Shown here piece by piece: positions 45,893 to 55,799 of a stretch of 64,000 nucleotides of DNA. This DNA is from Prado023 sp963777855 (GTDB taxonomy: Bacteria; Actinomycetota; Actinomycetes; S36-B12; CAIYMF01). The translations under genes were made by a program, and so were the position numbers. Below the pieces are notes generated by a model, which did no database searches, was not told where the DNA came from, and worked only from the letters and a program-made list of their open reading frames with translations. Where the stretch lies: assembly GCA_963777855.1 (NCBI GenBank), contig CAVZRW010000016.1:124001-188000 (forward strand), read 5' to 3'. How positions within the stretch are numbered: the first letter of the stretch is position 1; each line of letters begins with the position of its first letter.

Positions 45893-47350
45893 ATGGCCGG
45901 TCATCCGGATCGCCTGCACGCCCTCGATGCCGTCTGGCTCGAGATGGAGGGCGACGGCGCGCCGATCGCCATCGGCACGGTGGCCGTCGTCGAAGGCCCG
46001 ACTCCGACGGTGGCTCAGGTCCGGGCCCACCTCGCGGGCCGGATGGCGCGCATGCCGCGCCTTCACCAGGTGCTCGCGCACCCCCGTGCGGGCATGCGAC
46101 GGCCGGCCTGGCAGGAGACGGGGCACGTGGACCTGGCAGCCCACGTCCACCGGTGCCCACCCGGACGCACGGGATCCACGAGTCCCCTGGACGAGGCCGT
46201 CGGGCGGATCATGGAGCAGCCGCTGCCCCACGACCGGCCCCTCTGGGACGCGTGGGTGGTACGGCTGCCGGCGGGCCAGTGGGCGCTGGTCTGGCGCGTG
46301 CATCATGCGATCGCCGACGGCCTGGCCGCTCTGGCGCTGTTGGGTGAGGGGTTCGACCTGCACCCGGACGGCGGGCCCACCCTCGGTGACGCGATACGCA
46401 CCGGCGCGCGGCCCCCGGTCGAGCAGGGCAGGTCGGGTGCGGCAGCGGGGTCGGGGGGCCCGGCGAGAGCCCAGGCTGGTGTCCACGCCCGGCCCCCCGC
46501 GCCTGCCCCGGCTCCGGCTGCCGCGACGCCCGCCAGCCCGGCGAGCCCACTGGATCATCTGGTCAGCGCCGTCTCGGCGGTGGGGGCTGCTGTGCCCCAC
46601 CTGGCACCCGCCCTCGGAGCCCTCGTCCCGCACCCTCCCAGCCGGATCACCGGGCGTGTCGGTGCCCGGCGTGCCTGGCGATCGGTCGACGTGCCGTTCG
46701 AGGAGGTGAGCCGGGCGGGTCGGGTGTTCGGGGCAACGGTCAACGACGTGGTGCTGGCCGGGGTGGCCGGAGGGTTCCGGTCGCTGCTTGCCTCCCGCGG
46801 GGAGCTCGTGGCCGAATCCGCCGTGGTGCGCAACCTCGTGCCGGTCTCCACCCGGGCCGCCGGCGACGCCCGGGCGAACAACGAGATCAGCGCGGTGCTG
46901 GGTCACCTGCCGGTCGGGATCGGGGACCCGGTCGCGCGCCTGCACGCCGTCCACGACGCCGTCGGCCACGCCCGGGCGGCCGGCACGCCCGCGGCCGCGT
47001 CGCTGCTGCTCGGGGCGGTCGATCGGATCGTGCCCGCGTTCGTGCAGGACGTGGCCGTCGCAACCGCCGGTCGCACGGCGCCGGCCTGGTTCTTCGACAC
47101 GCTGACCACCAACGTCCCCGGCCCCCGCTTCCCCGTCTACCTGATGGGGGGCCGGGTTCGGGGGATGTACCCGGTGATCCCCGTGGCTGGGCACACAGCG
47201 CTGACCACCGGGATCTTCAGCTACGACGGCACGCTCAACATCGGGGTCACCGCCGACCCGGCCGTGGCCGCCGATGTGGACGTGCTCGCGCTGGGGATCC
47301 GGGACGCGATCGCCGAACTGGCGGCCCTTGCCGGGGCGCCGTCCGGTTGA
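45893..47350 (+). CDS. WS/DGAT-type wax ester synthase/diacylglycerol acyltransferase
   Basis: This bifunctional acyltransferase makes triacylglycerol or wax esters from acyl-CoA at the membrane. The 485-residue protein has the catalytic HHAIADG at about residue 135, the early LDAVWLEME stretch, and the later conserved VNDVVLAGVAGGFRSLL and NVPGPRFPVYLMGGRV blocks. A Pro/Ala-rich linker of about 40 residues separates the two halves. The ATG at 45893 gives MAGHPDRLHALDAVW, matching the family start. It stands alone. Confidence 0.93.
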   Translation: MAGHPDRLHALDAVWLEMEGDGAPIAIGTVAVVEGPTPTVAQVRAHLAGRMARMPRLHQVLAHPRAGMRRPAWQETGHVDLAAHVHRCPPGRTGSTSPLDEAVGRIMEQPLPHDRPLWDAWVVRLPAGQWALVWRVHHAIADGLAALALLGEGFDLHPDGGPTLGDAIRTGARPPVEQGRSGAAAGSGGPARAQAGVHARPPAPAPAPAAATPASPASPLDHLVSAVSAVGAAVPHLAPALGALVPHPPSRITGRVGARRAWRSVDVPFEEVSRAGRVFGATVNDVVLAGVAGGFRSLLASRGELVAESAVVRNLVPVSTRAAGDARANNEISAVLGHLPVGIGDPVARLHAVHDAVGHARAAGTPAAASLLLGAVDRIVPAFVQDVAVATAGRTAPAWFFDTLTTNVPGPRFPVYLMGGRVRGMYPVIPVAGHTALTTGIFSYDGTLNIGVTADPAVAADVDVLALGIRDAIAELAALAGAPSG

Positions 47351-47635
47351 GCCCGAGGTCTGGGCCCGCGGCTGGGCCCGCGGCTGGCCCGGAGGTGTGA
47401 GTTCGGAGGTCTGAGCCCGGCGCCCGGGCCCGGAGGTCTGCGACCGGCGCCCGGGCTCGACGTCCGGGCCGGGTCGGCGTGAGGCGACCGGTCGGGCCCG
47501 CGCAGGTCGGGCCAGCGCAGGTCGAGGTGGGCGCGGGTCGAGGTGGGCGCGGGTCGCGCCGGCGCAGGTCGAGGAGGGCGGGGCCGAGGCCGAGGGGCAG
47601 CGGGGCAGCACGCAGTCCCATGCTTCGATGCAGCC

Positions 47636-48412
47636 ATGGCGAACAACCCCTGGGATGCCCACGACTACGACGCCCGCTTCGGCTTCGTGACCAGCTACGG
47701 CGACGACCAGATCGACGAGCTGGACCCGCGACCCGGGCAGCGGATCCTCGACCTCGGATGCGGCACGGGACGGCATGCGGCCGCCATCGCCGCCCGCGGC
47801 GCGCACGTGGTGGGCATGGACCTCGACGAGGCGATGCTGTCCAAGGCCCGGGCCGACCACCCGGGCATCGACTTCCGCGCAGCCGACGGAACGTGCTTCG
47901 CCCTGGCCGACGTCGGTGGCGATCGGCCCTTCGACGCCTGCTTCTCGAATGCCGCGCTGCACTGGATGACCCCGCAGGACGCCGTGCTGCGCAACGTTCG
48001 TGCCGTGCTCGTCCCGGGCGGCCGGTTCGTCGCCGAGATGGGAGGTCACGGCAACATCGCCGCCGTCGATGCGTCCCTGCGCGCGGGCCTGGCGGCGCTG
48101 GGCCTGGCCGACGTCGAGGTGCCCACCAACTACTTCCCGACCCTCAGCCAGCAGGCCGCGGCGCTCGAGCTCGCGGGATTCCGTGTGGACCGGGCGCACT
48201 GGTTCCCGCGGCCCACGCCGCTGGATCGGGGGGTCACGGCCGCGACCTGGACCCGGCAGTTCCGGGCGGCCACGTGGGCGGCTGTCCCCGCCGAGCGCCA
48301 CGAGGAGCTTTCGCACGCCATCGATGCGCACGCCGCGGGTTTGGGCCTGCGCACCGACACCGGCTGGGTCGCCGACTACTGCCGCCTGAGGTTCGTCGCC
48401 ACCGCGCTCTGA
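47636..48412 (+). CDS. Class I SAM-dependent methyltransferase
   Basis: This 258-residue Rossmann methyltransferase has SAM motif I in ILDLGCGTGRHAAAIAARG (about residue 37), the acidic end of strand 2 in VVGMDLDEAML, and the conserved FDACFSNAALHWM and LVPGGRFVAEMGG blocks. It resembles the trans-aconitate methyltransferase-like group. The start ATG 47636 fits the family. The sequence around its stop is partly duplicated just downstream (48425-48445). The substrate is not predictable. Confidence 0.9.
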   Translation: MANNPWDAHDYDARFGFVTSYGDDQIDELDPRPGQRILDLGCGTGRHAAAIAARGAHVVGMDLDEAMLSKARADHPGIDFRAADGTCFALADVGGDRPFDACFSNAALHWMTPQDAVLRNVRAVLVPGGRFVAEMGGHGNIAAVDASLRAGLAALGLADVEVPTNYFPTLSQQAAALELAGFRVDRAHWFPRPTPLDRGVTAATWTRQFRAATWAAVPAERHEELSHAIDAHAAGLGLRTDTGWVADYCRLRFVATAL

Positions 48413-48747
48413 CGACCCGGGCGCCGTCGCCACCGCGCTCTGACGTCCCCGCCGCCGCGCCCACCGCCGCCCCAGCGGCACCCCGCGCCCACCGGCACCC
48501 CGCGCCCACCGGCACCCCGCGCCCAGCGGCACCCCGCGCCCACCGGCGCCCGCCGGCGCGAATCTCCCGAAGTTGCCCGATTCTCCTCGTAGGACGGGGA
48601 GATCCCGCCATGACGGGGAGATTCTGTGAGGTGGGGGCGGGGCGGGCCCACCGGGGCCGTGGGGGCGGGGGCGGCGGGCTTCGGCGTGTCGCCCGGGGCG
48701 CGGATAGGTTGGTTCCGAGCCCACGTGAACCGCAGCCCGGAGGCACC
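48413..48747. repeat. 20-base tandem repeats and spacer before the P-type ATPase gene
   Basis: GTCGCCACCGCGCTCTGACG from the methyltransferase end is repeated once. It is followed at 48460-48550 by about five copies of the word GGCACCCCGCGCCCA(C/G)C. The hairpin at 48561-48623 follows, then a spacer. I see no gene in this stretch. Confidence 0.7.
48561..48623. repeat. Intergenic hairpin, imperfect (GATTCTCC family)
   Basis: AATCTCCCG and GATTCTCC on the left face GGGGAGATC and GGGGAGATT on the right, with an imperfect stem. It has the same layout as the hairpins at 41406, 42253 and 51604. Confidence 0.65.
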
Positions 48748-51553
48748 GTGACCACCCCGCCCCCAGACCCGACCCCCACTGCCCGGCCCACCCCGGTCGC
48801 GGAGCCGACCACCGGAGCCGTTCCGGTGGAGGACCCCTCCGCCCGGCCCGCCCCGGTGGCCGAGCCCTTCGCCCGCACCGCCGACGAGGTCCTGGCCGAG
48901 CTCGACGTCACCCCGCGCGGCCTCACCACCGCCGAGGTTGCCCACCGCACCGCAGTGTGGGGACCCAACCGCCTGCCCGAGCCCGATCAGGAGTCGCTGC
49001 TGCGCCGCGTGCTGCGCCACTTCGACGACATCCTGATCTACATCCTGCTCGCGGCCGCGGTGCTCAAGGCGATCCTCGGGGAGTGGGTCGACTTCGGCGT
49101 GATCCTGGCCGTGGCGCGTGATCAGCGTGATGATCGGCTTCATCCAGGAGGGCCGTGCCGAGGACGCCCTGGCGGGCATCAGGAACATGCTCTCGCTCAA
49201 CGCACACGTCGTCCGCGACGGCGAGCTGCGGGACGTGCCGGCCGACACGCTGGTGCCCGGTGACATCGTGCGGGTCCGCTCCGGCGACAAGGTGCCCGCC
49301 GACCTTCGCCTGGTCGAGGCCGTGAACCTGCGCGTCGAGGAGTCCGCGCTCACCGGAGAGGCGGTGCCCACGGAGAAGTCGCTGGCCCCGGTGCCCGCGG
49401 ATGCGGGGGTCGGCGACCGGCACAGCATGCTGCTCTCCGGCACGCTCGTGGCCGCGGGGACGGGGGTCGGCGTGGTCACGGCCACCGGCGCGGACGCCGA
49501 GATCGGGCGGATCCAGGCCATGATCGCCGAGGTCGAGCCGTTCGACACCCCGCTGACCCGCGAGATGAACCAGTTCGGCAAGGCGCTGTCGCTGGTGATC
49601 CTGGGCATGGCCGCGGTGATGATCGTCATCGGTGCGGTGATCCACGACTTCTCCGGCGACGAGCTGATCGCCGCGGCCATCGGCTTCGCGGTGGCCGCCA
49701 TCCCCGAGGGCCTGCCCGCGCTGGTGACGATCACCCTGGCCCTGGGCGTGCAGCAGATGGCCAAGCGCAACGCGATCATGCGCAACCTCCCCGCCGTGGA
49801 GACCCTCGGGGCGGTCACCACGGTCTGCTCGGACAAGACAGGCACGCTGACCCGCAACGAGATGACCGTGCGCCACGTGGTCACCCGTGCCGGGATCTAC
49901 GACCTCGAGGGCCTGGGCTACCAGCCCGAGGGTCGGATCCTGCGCGACGGCGCCCCGGCGGGGCTGGCCGACCACCGCGACCTGCGCGGCCTGGTCACCG
50001 TCATGGCCGTCGCCAACGACGCACAGGTGGTGCCCGAGGGCGACCAGTGGCGGGTTCTCGGGGAGCCCACCGAAGGGGCGCTGCGCACCCTCGGGCTCAA
50101 GGCCGGCTTCGACCCGGAGCTGTTCCCGCGGCTGGACGTGGTGCCCTTCGAGTCCGAGCACAAGTACATGGCCACCCTGAACGGCTCGCCCGACGGCTCC
50201 CGGCTGATCCTGCTCAAGGGGGCCCCCGACCGCGTGCTGGCGCGCTGCCGCCGGCAACTGGCCGCCTCGGGGGGCTCGGAGCCCGTGGACGAGGGGTTCT
50301 GGGACGCCGAGATCGAGCGGCTCGGCGCTCAGGGCCTGCGGGTGCTCGCCGCGGCACTGCGCCCCGCCGCCGAGGGCCAGGGTTCACTCGACCACGACGA
50401 CCTCGCCGGGATGATGATGGTCGGCCTGGTGGGCATCGTCGACCCGCCGCGGCCGGACGCGATCGAGGCGATCGCCACCTGTCACCGGGCGGGGATCCGC
50501 GTGAAGATGATCACCGGCGACCACGCGGGCACCGCGACGGCGATCTCCCGCGAGATGGGCATCGTGGGCACGGGATCGGCCGGGGCGATCAGCGGTCCCG
50601 AGCTCGAGCGGGCCAGCAACGACCAGCTGCGCCGGATCGTGGAGTCCAGCGACACGTTCGCCCGCACGAGCCCGGAGCACAAGCTGCGCCTGGTGAAGGC
50701 GCTGCAGGCCAACGGTGAGGTCGTGGCGATGACTGGGGACGGGGTCAACGACGCCCCGGCACTCAAGCGCGCCGACGTCGGCGTCGCGATGGGCATCAAG
50801 GGCACCGAGGCCACCAAGGAGGCCGCGGACGTGGTGCTCGCCGACGACAACTTCTCCTCCATCGAGCGGGCCATCGAGGAGGGCAGGCGGATCTACGACA
50901 ACATCCAGAAGTCGATCGTGTTCCTGCTGCCCACCAACGGAGCCCAGTCGCTGGTGATCCTCGTGGCTGTGCTGTTCGGCCTGACGCTTCCCCTGGATCC
51001 CGTGCAGATCCTGTGGATCAACATGATCACCGCGATCACGCTCTCGCTGGCGCTGGCCCACGAGCCCGCGGAGAGTGACCTGATGGACCGCCCACCGCGC
51101 GATCCGCGGGCGTCGATCCTCTCCCGCGAGTACCTGCTGCGCGTGGGCTACGTGTCGGTGCTGATCGCCGGTGCGACGCTGGGGGTCTTCTACGCGGCGC
51201 GGTCATGGGGCTGGGAGCGCGCAGAGGCCCAGACGATGGCGGTGACGATGCTGGCCCTGGGCCAGGCGGCCTACCTGTTCAACGCGCGCTCCCTGCGCGA
51301 GTCCAGCCTGCGCCGCGACATGCTCACCGGCAACCGTGCGGTGTGGATCGCCCTCGGGTCGATGCTCGCACTTCAGGTGGCGTTCGTGTACGTGCCGTTC
51401 ATGAACTCGTGGTTCAACTCCGCCCCGCTCGACGCGGTGGGGTGGCTGCTGCCGCTGGGGCTGTCCGTGGTGCTGTTCCTGTTCGTGGAGGGCGGCAAGG
51501 CCCTGTTCCGCCGGCGCTACCCCCCGCGCCGGGTCGAGGTCCCGACCGGCTGA
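48748..51553 (+). CDS. P-type cation-transporting ATPase, P2 type (one frameshift)
   Basis: This integral membrane pump of about 934 residues has a Pro-rich leader of about 45 residues. A cation-ATPase N-domain follows (ADEVLAELDVTPRGLTTAEVAHRTAVWGPNRLPE). The IPEGLP motif of TM4 lies near 49690, the phosphorylation site CSDKTGTLTRNEM near 49830, KGAPDRVL in the nucleotide domain, and MTGDGVNDAPAL near 50740. A C-terminal cation-ATPase domain with four TM segments closes it. One extra base near 49112 (GCGCGTG) shifts the frame in TM2. Calcium or Na/K/proton transport is possible; PEGLP suggests the P2 group. GTG 48748 follows GGAGGC. Confidence 0.9.
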
Positions 51554-51603
51554 CGGCCGCGTCACCCGTCGACCGCCCGCCGTCGCCTCCCCGAGCGGCG
51601 GCC

Positions 51604-51674
51604 GCAGAATCTCCCGGACTTCACAGGATCTCCGCGCAGCACGCGGAGAGTCGGCGAAGTCCGGGAGATTCTGC
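51604..51674. repeat. Long nested intergenic hairpin (GATTCTCC family)
   Basis: The outer arms are perfect over 19 bases (GCAGAATCTCCCGGACTTC at 51604-51622 against 51656-51674), and the inner arms CTCCGCG/CGCGGAG form the tip. It lies between the ATPase gene and the DUF3048 gene. Confidence 0.85.
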
Positions 51675-51733
51675 GCGGGGGGTGGGGGCGGGTCGGGGTC
51701 GTCGGCATGCGTGCCGGTGCCAGACTTCGGAGC

Positions 51734-52759
51734 ATGTCGCGCCGTCCGATCGCCGCCGCCCTGCTCGCTGCCGCCGCCCTGCTCGCGGGGTGCACGGGTG
51801 GTGGGGGTGTCACCACCGTGGACTCCAGCGCACCTGCCCAGCCGCCGACCCCCGCCGACGGTCCGTGGCCGTTGACCGGGCTGCCCGGCTACCCGAACGA
51901 CAGCCAGACCCCGGTCGTCGTGGTGAAGGTCGACAACACCGCGGCCGCGCAGCCGCAGCTGGGCATCGGCTCTGCCGACCTCGTGGTCCAGGAGATGGTC
52001 GAGGGCGGCCTGACCCGGCTCGCGGCGATGTACCACTCCACCTACCCCGATCGGGTCGGCCCGGTGCGCTCCCTGCGCGAGACCGACATCGGCATCGTGC
52101 TTCCCACCGCCGGCACCCTGGCGGCATCTGGCGGCGCGCGTGGCACGCTGACGGCGGTGGAGGCGGCCGGGGTCCCCACCGCGCTCGAGGGTGCCCCGGG
52201 GTTCAGCCGCACGTCGCAGCGCCGGGCCCCGTACAACCTGATGCTCGACGTCGACGAGCTGGCCTCGAGCCTGCCGGCTGCGCGACCCCCGGGGGCCTAC
52301 CTCCCGTTCGGACCGGTGCCGGACGGGGTCTCGGGCACCCGTGCCGCGGCCATCACGCTGGCCTGGCCCGCAGCCCGCAGCCGGTTCGCCTACGACAAGG
52401 CCGCCAAGCGCTGGACCCGATCGGACCTCGACGACCCGACGGGGAACTCGTTCACGAACGTGCTGGCCCTGCAGGTGCCGGTCCGGTTCGCCGGGGGCAC
52501 CGACGCCGCCGGGACTCCCGTGCCCACGATGGTGACCACGGGCGCTGGACCGGCGACCCTGGTCACCGGCGGGCGCGCCTACGACCTGCAGTGGCAGAAG
52601 GCCTCCGACGACGCTCCGTGGACCTTCACGGCCGCGGGCGCCGGAGCGTCGGCGTCGGCCGGGGACCCGCAGGGCTTCACGATCCCGCCGGGGCGCACCT
52701 GGATCGGGCTGATCCCCGAGAAGGGCGGCTCGGTCACGGTCACGGCGCCGTCGAGCTGA
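51734..52759 (+). CDS. DUF3048-family (YerB-like) lipoprotein
   Basis: This 341-residue exported lipoprotein has a signal AAALLAAAALLAGCTGGGG with a lipobox at LAGC. The DUF3048 signature follows: VVVKVDNTAAAQPQLGIGSADLVVQEMVEGGLTRLAAMYHSTYPDRVGPVRSLRETDI. The second half has FAYDKAAKRWTR, GNSFTNVLALQV and ends FTIPPGRTWIGLIPEKGGSVTV. The role is unknown in bacteria; a cell-surface function is likely. The sheath gene begins 8 bases downstream in the same direction, which may mean shared transcription. Confidence 0.9.
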   Translation: MSRRPIAAALLAAAALLAGCTGGGGVTTVDSSAPAQPPTPADGPWPLTGLPGYPNDSQTPVVVVKVDNTAAAQPQLGIGSADLVVQEMVEGGLTRLAAMYHSTYPDRVGPVRSLRETDIGIVLPTAGTLAASGGARGTLTAVEAAGVPTALEGAPGFSRTSQRRAPYNLMLDVDELASSLPAARPPGAYLPFGPVPDGVSGTRAAAITLAWPAARSRFAYDKAAKRWTRSDLDDPTGNSFTNVLALQVPVRFAGGTDAAGTPVPTMVTTGAGPATLVTGGRAYDLQWQKASDDAPWTFTAAGAGASASAGDPQGFTIPPGRTWIGLIPEKGGSVTVTAPSS

Positions 52760-52767
52760 GCCCCCGC

Positions 52768-54359
52768 GTGTACGTCGAGGAGGTCGAGGATCCCCGCGCC
52801 ATCGTGGCGGCGCCCACCGCCGTCACGGCGTTCCTCGGTCGCACCCGGTGGGGCGCCGTCGCCCAGCCCGTGATGGTCACCTCCCCTGGGCAGTTCGCGC
52901 GTGACTTCGGGGGCGCCTGGCCGGGCAGCGCCCTGCCGGGCTGCGTGGACGACTTCTTCGCCAACGGCGGGTCCACGGCGGTGGTCGTGCGCCTGTTCGC
53001 CGGGGACCCCGAGGCCGCTCGGTCCGCCCTCGACTGGGACGGACTGACACTGGTCGCCGCCGATCCGGGCTCGTGGGGGGCAGGCCTGCGCGTACGGGTC
53101 ACCCATGACGCGCGGGCGCCGCGCGCCGAGCTGGGCGAGGGCCCCGACGACCTGTTCACCCTGCACGTCACCGACGGTCGGCGCGAGGAGGTCCACGCCG
53201 ACGTCACGGTCTCGCGCGCCGACCGTCCGCGCCACCTGCGGGCGGTGCTGGCAGACGAGTCCCGGCTGGTCCGCCTGGGCCCGGCGGCACCGACGGCCCC
53301 CCGCCCGAGGGCGCACGAGGACCCACGGGCCGGGGGAAGCCCGTGGTCGGCAGACACGACCAGCACCGGCGTCGCCCCGGGCGCGCAGCATCCGGGCGCC
53401 GACGGGGATCCGTTGATTGGCATCGGACTTCCTCGGCGCCGGGCCCGACCAGCCGGCCCCCGCACTCGCGGCCCTGGACCGAGCCGGGCCGATCAACCTC
53501 GTGGTGATCCCTGCCCACCTGCCCGGCGGCGACGTGGATCCCCTGGTCGTCAGCGCCGTTCACCGGTACTGCGCGGAGCACCAGGCGATCCTCGTGCTCG
53601 ACTGCCCTGCGGCGTGGCGCTCGGCGGGAACCGTGACCCCCGCGCGGATCGCGGCCGAGGTGGGCGCTGTCGGGGCGAACGCGGCGCTGTACTTCCCGCG
53701 GATACGTGGGGTGGGTGCCCCGGTGGCTCGGTGCGTGGCAGGGGCCGTGGCCGGGGTGATCGCGCGCACGGATGCCGAGCGCGGGGTCTGGTCGGCGCCG
53801 GCAGGTCGTGAGGCGGCGCTGGTCGGCGTCCGCGACCTTGCCGTCGACGTGTCGGACGATGATGTGGCGCGGCTGGCGGCGCTCGGGGTCAACGGCCTGC
53901 GCGCCGTTCCGGGGTCCGGCGTCGTGGTGTGGGGCGCCCGCACCTGCGCGGGCGGCGACGGGGCGGCGGCGACCGGCAGGGCGCGCGGCGGGGCGCGGCG
54001 GGGCGGCGGGCGGCGGGGCGGCGCCGGAGGTCCGCTACCTGCCCGTGCGGCGCACCACCCTGCACGTCGAGCAGAGCCTGGCGCGGGGACTGGCGTGGGC
54101 AGTGCTCGAGCCCAACGGCGAGCCCCTGTGGGCGCAGATCCGGGCCCGGGTCGCGGCGTTCCTCGACGACCTGTACCGCGCCGGCGCCTTCCATGGACGC
54201 TCGGCCCGCGAGGCTTACTTCGTGCGCTGCGGTCGGGACACGACCCCACAGGCCGACCTCGACCGGGGTGTCGTCACCGTCGAGGTCGGGTTCGCGGCGA
54301 TCAAGCCCGCCGAGTTCGTCGTGGTCCGGATCACCCAGGCGACGGCACCGCCCGGGTGA
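52768..54359 (+). CDS. Phage tail sheath-like protein of a contractile apparatus (two frameshifts)
   Basis: This is the contractile outer sheath subunit of phage-tail-like injection machines. The N-terminus VYVEEVEDPRAIVAAPTAVTAFLGRTRWGAV and DDFFANGGSTAVVVRLF are the usual sheath start. The middle has NLVVIPAHLPGGDVD and GANAALYFPRI. The C-terminal sheath domain is unmistakable: GSGVVVWGART, YLPVRRTTLHVEQSLARGLAWAVLEPNGEPLW, AREAYFVRCGRDTTPQADLDRGVV, then IKPAEFVVVRI. Indels near 53420 and 54005 (the latter in a Gly/Arg low-complexity stretch) change frame. The GTG at 52768 gives VYVEEV and lacks the few residues usually before it, so the true start is uncertain. It resembles eCIS sheaths more than those of tailed phages. 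Confidence 0.92.
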
Positions 54360-54450
54360 CGGATCCCCGCCCGGGTTGACGGATCCCCGCCCGGGTGGCG
54401 TATCCCCGCCCGGCTGACGGATCCCCGCCGGGTGGCGTAGCCCCGCCCAT
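54350..54450. repeat. About 20-base tandem repeat after the sheath gene
   Basis: Five degenerate copies of CGGGTGACGGATCCCCGCC run from the sheath stop into the convergent gene's 3' side. The copies alternate between TGACGGATCCCC and TGGCGTATCCCC. Confidence 0.8.
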
Positions 54451-54571
54451 GGTCCTGACCCCTCGGTCTCGACCTCCCCGCCGCCGGGCCCGACGCACCG
54501 ACGACCGCGACGCTGGCGCCGCCCACCGGCACGGGGACGGCAGCCCGTGCGGTCGGCATCGGCGCCACGCG

Positions 54572-55222
54572 TCACATGTCGGTGGTCGGCGTACCGGCGC
54601 GGTCCGGTTCACGGGTCGGCTCCTGCTCCGGAGCCAGGGCGGGCACCGGAGTCAGCGTGCTGCCCGGTCGCCAGCCGCGCTCCAGCTTCTGCTCGGCCAC
54701 GCCTCCGACCGCCCAGACGTGGCAGGTGTCGGCGATCAGCGGCAGCATCGCGCGGGCCTCCCGGTACTCGGGATCCTCGCGACCGTCGGCCCGTAGCCGC
54801 GCGGAGAAGGCCGCTTGCAGCAGCGTCGGCGCCAGGGCGCGGGCCAGCTCCCGCAGGTGGGTGCATCCGGCCGGGCCGCCGAGGCGTTCGCGCACGGCGG
54901 CGTTCCAGCCCCGGCCGAGGGTCACCCCGACCAGCGCCTGATGCGCCGCAGCGATGTCGACGCACTCGGCGTGGGGGTAGGTGTCGAAGTCGACGCGGAC
55001 CGCCCGCACCACGAAGTCGGCCAGGCTGACGGTGACCGCCAGGGCCAGGTCGTGGACGACCGGCAGGTCGAGCGGGTCGGTGGCCCATGGGCGCTCGTCG
55101 CGCATCCGGCCGGCGACCTCGATCAGGCCGTCGGGGGCGTCGGCCACCTCGACGACCACGGTCCGACGATGGTGGGGGACCGTCGGCGAGGTGTGCAGGG
55201 TGGCTGGATCGGCAGACGACAT
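54572..55222 (-). CDS. DUF2889-like domain protein
   Basis: This 216-residue soluble protein resembles the DUF2889 family. It has the N-terminal HHRRTVVVEVADAPDGLIEVAGRMRDERPWA, then PVVHDLALAVTVSLADFVVRAVRVDFDTYPHAECVDI, GCTHLRELARALAPTLLQAAF and a W/Y-containing end. The ordered His and Cys residues suggest metal or ligand binding, but no function is established. ATG 55222 follows AGGAGG. The C-terminal 30 residues are Pro/Glu-rich and probably disordered. It lies inside the sheath locus on the opposite strand. Its link to the apparatus is uncertain. Confidence 0.78.
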   Translation of the reverse strand: MSSADPATLHTSPTVPHHRRTVVVEVADAPDGLIEVAGRMRDERPWATDPLDLPVVHDLALAVTVSLADFVVRAVRVDFDTYPHAECVDIAAAHQALVGVTLGRGWNAAVRERLGGPAGCTHLRELARALAPTLLQAAFSARLRADGREDPEYREARAMLPLIADTCHVWAVGGVAEQKLERGWRPGSTLTPVPALAPEQEPTREPDRAGTPTTDM

Positions 55223-55448
55223 GGGAAGGCCTCCTAGCCCGTGGGGCACCAGCGTGATCGCCCCAACGTACTCGGGTCGCGGCGGGCCAGCCGCGGGCGG
55301 TGACGGGGGCGGTGACGGGGGCGCGGTGGGCGTGGGGCCGGGTGCGCCGCGGGCGTGGCGCAGGCCGCGGGGAGTGCGGGGGCCGTGCCCCCGGGCGTGC
55401 GGTGGACGTGCCGCGGCGGCCTCGGGGGCGGCCGCGGGCGTGGAGGCC

Positions 55449-55500
55449 ATGATCGGTGTTGGTTGCCCCCCTTCTAGTTCGTGCAACCCACACCGATCAT
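55449..55500. terminator. Intergenic hairpin between divergent genes
   Basis: ATGATCGGTGTTGGTTGC pairs with GCAACCCACACCGATCAT (18 bases, one mismatch) around a 16-base loop. It lies upstream of both divergent genes, so it is not an obvious terminator and may be an extragenic palindrome. Confidence 0.7.
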
Positions 55501-55669
55501 CGGTCTGGGAGGTGGTGGGCGGGCTCCGGGCGGGGTGCGGGCGAAGGCCCGGCCGAGGCCCCGGCGGGCTCCGGGCGGGGTCGCTCCGGGTGCGGGCCGG
55601 GTGTGGGCCGGGTGTGGGCGGGGCGCTCGCACACCGTGTCGCAGGTGGGTCGCGAAACGCGCGGAACCG

Positions 55670-55697
55670 TTGACAGTTAGGTAAGCCTAGGTAGACC
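55670..55697 (+). promoter_or_regulatory. TTGACA promoter overlapping a DtxR/IdeR-like iron box
   Basis: TTGACA (55670-55675) is followed after 16 bases by TAGACC. Between them TTAGGTAAGCCTA (55677-55689) matches the left 13 of 19 positions of the DtxR/IdeR consensus (TTAGGTTAGCCTAACCTAA) with one mismatch; the right half is weak. It is about 105 bases upstream of the PhoD-like gene. Iron-dependent repression is plausible. Confidence 0.5.
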
Positions 55698-55799
55698 CTC
55701 CCGTGAGTCGAGTGCGTCGCCGAGCCCCCGGGTTCGGCGCAGTCCCACCCCCGGAGCGCACCGCGTGCCCCGGGAGCGTTGCGGAGGTGATAGGCCGGC

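Larger units (their letters stand above)
55223..55799. other. Intergenic region with hairpin and iron-box-like promoter
   Basis: These 577 bases carry no gene I can support. They are GC-rich with many GGGTGCGGGC-like words. They contain the hairpin at 55449-55500 and the promoter/iron-box at 55670-55697. A strong ribosome binding site (GGAGGTGATA near 55783) precedes the PhoD-like gene. Confidence 0.6.

Noticed and set aside
48460..48550. CRISPR-like array or iteron origin
   Set aside because: The 20-base units are directly adjacent without spacers and no replication gene is nearby.
45848..48724. 958-codon minus-strand frame
   Set aside because: It is antisense to WS/DGAT and the methyltransferase, both with clear catalytic motifs; no domain is visible in it.
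52768..54359. Prophage remnant based on the tail sheath
   Set aside because: No capsid, terminase, portal, integrase or lysis genes and no att-like repeats are seen. The neighbours are large non-phage genes, so a non-viral sheath machine is preferred, pending the right flank.
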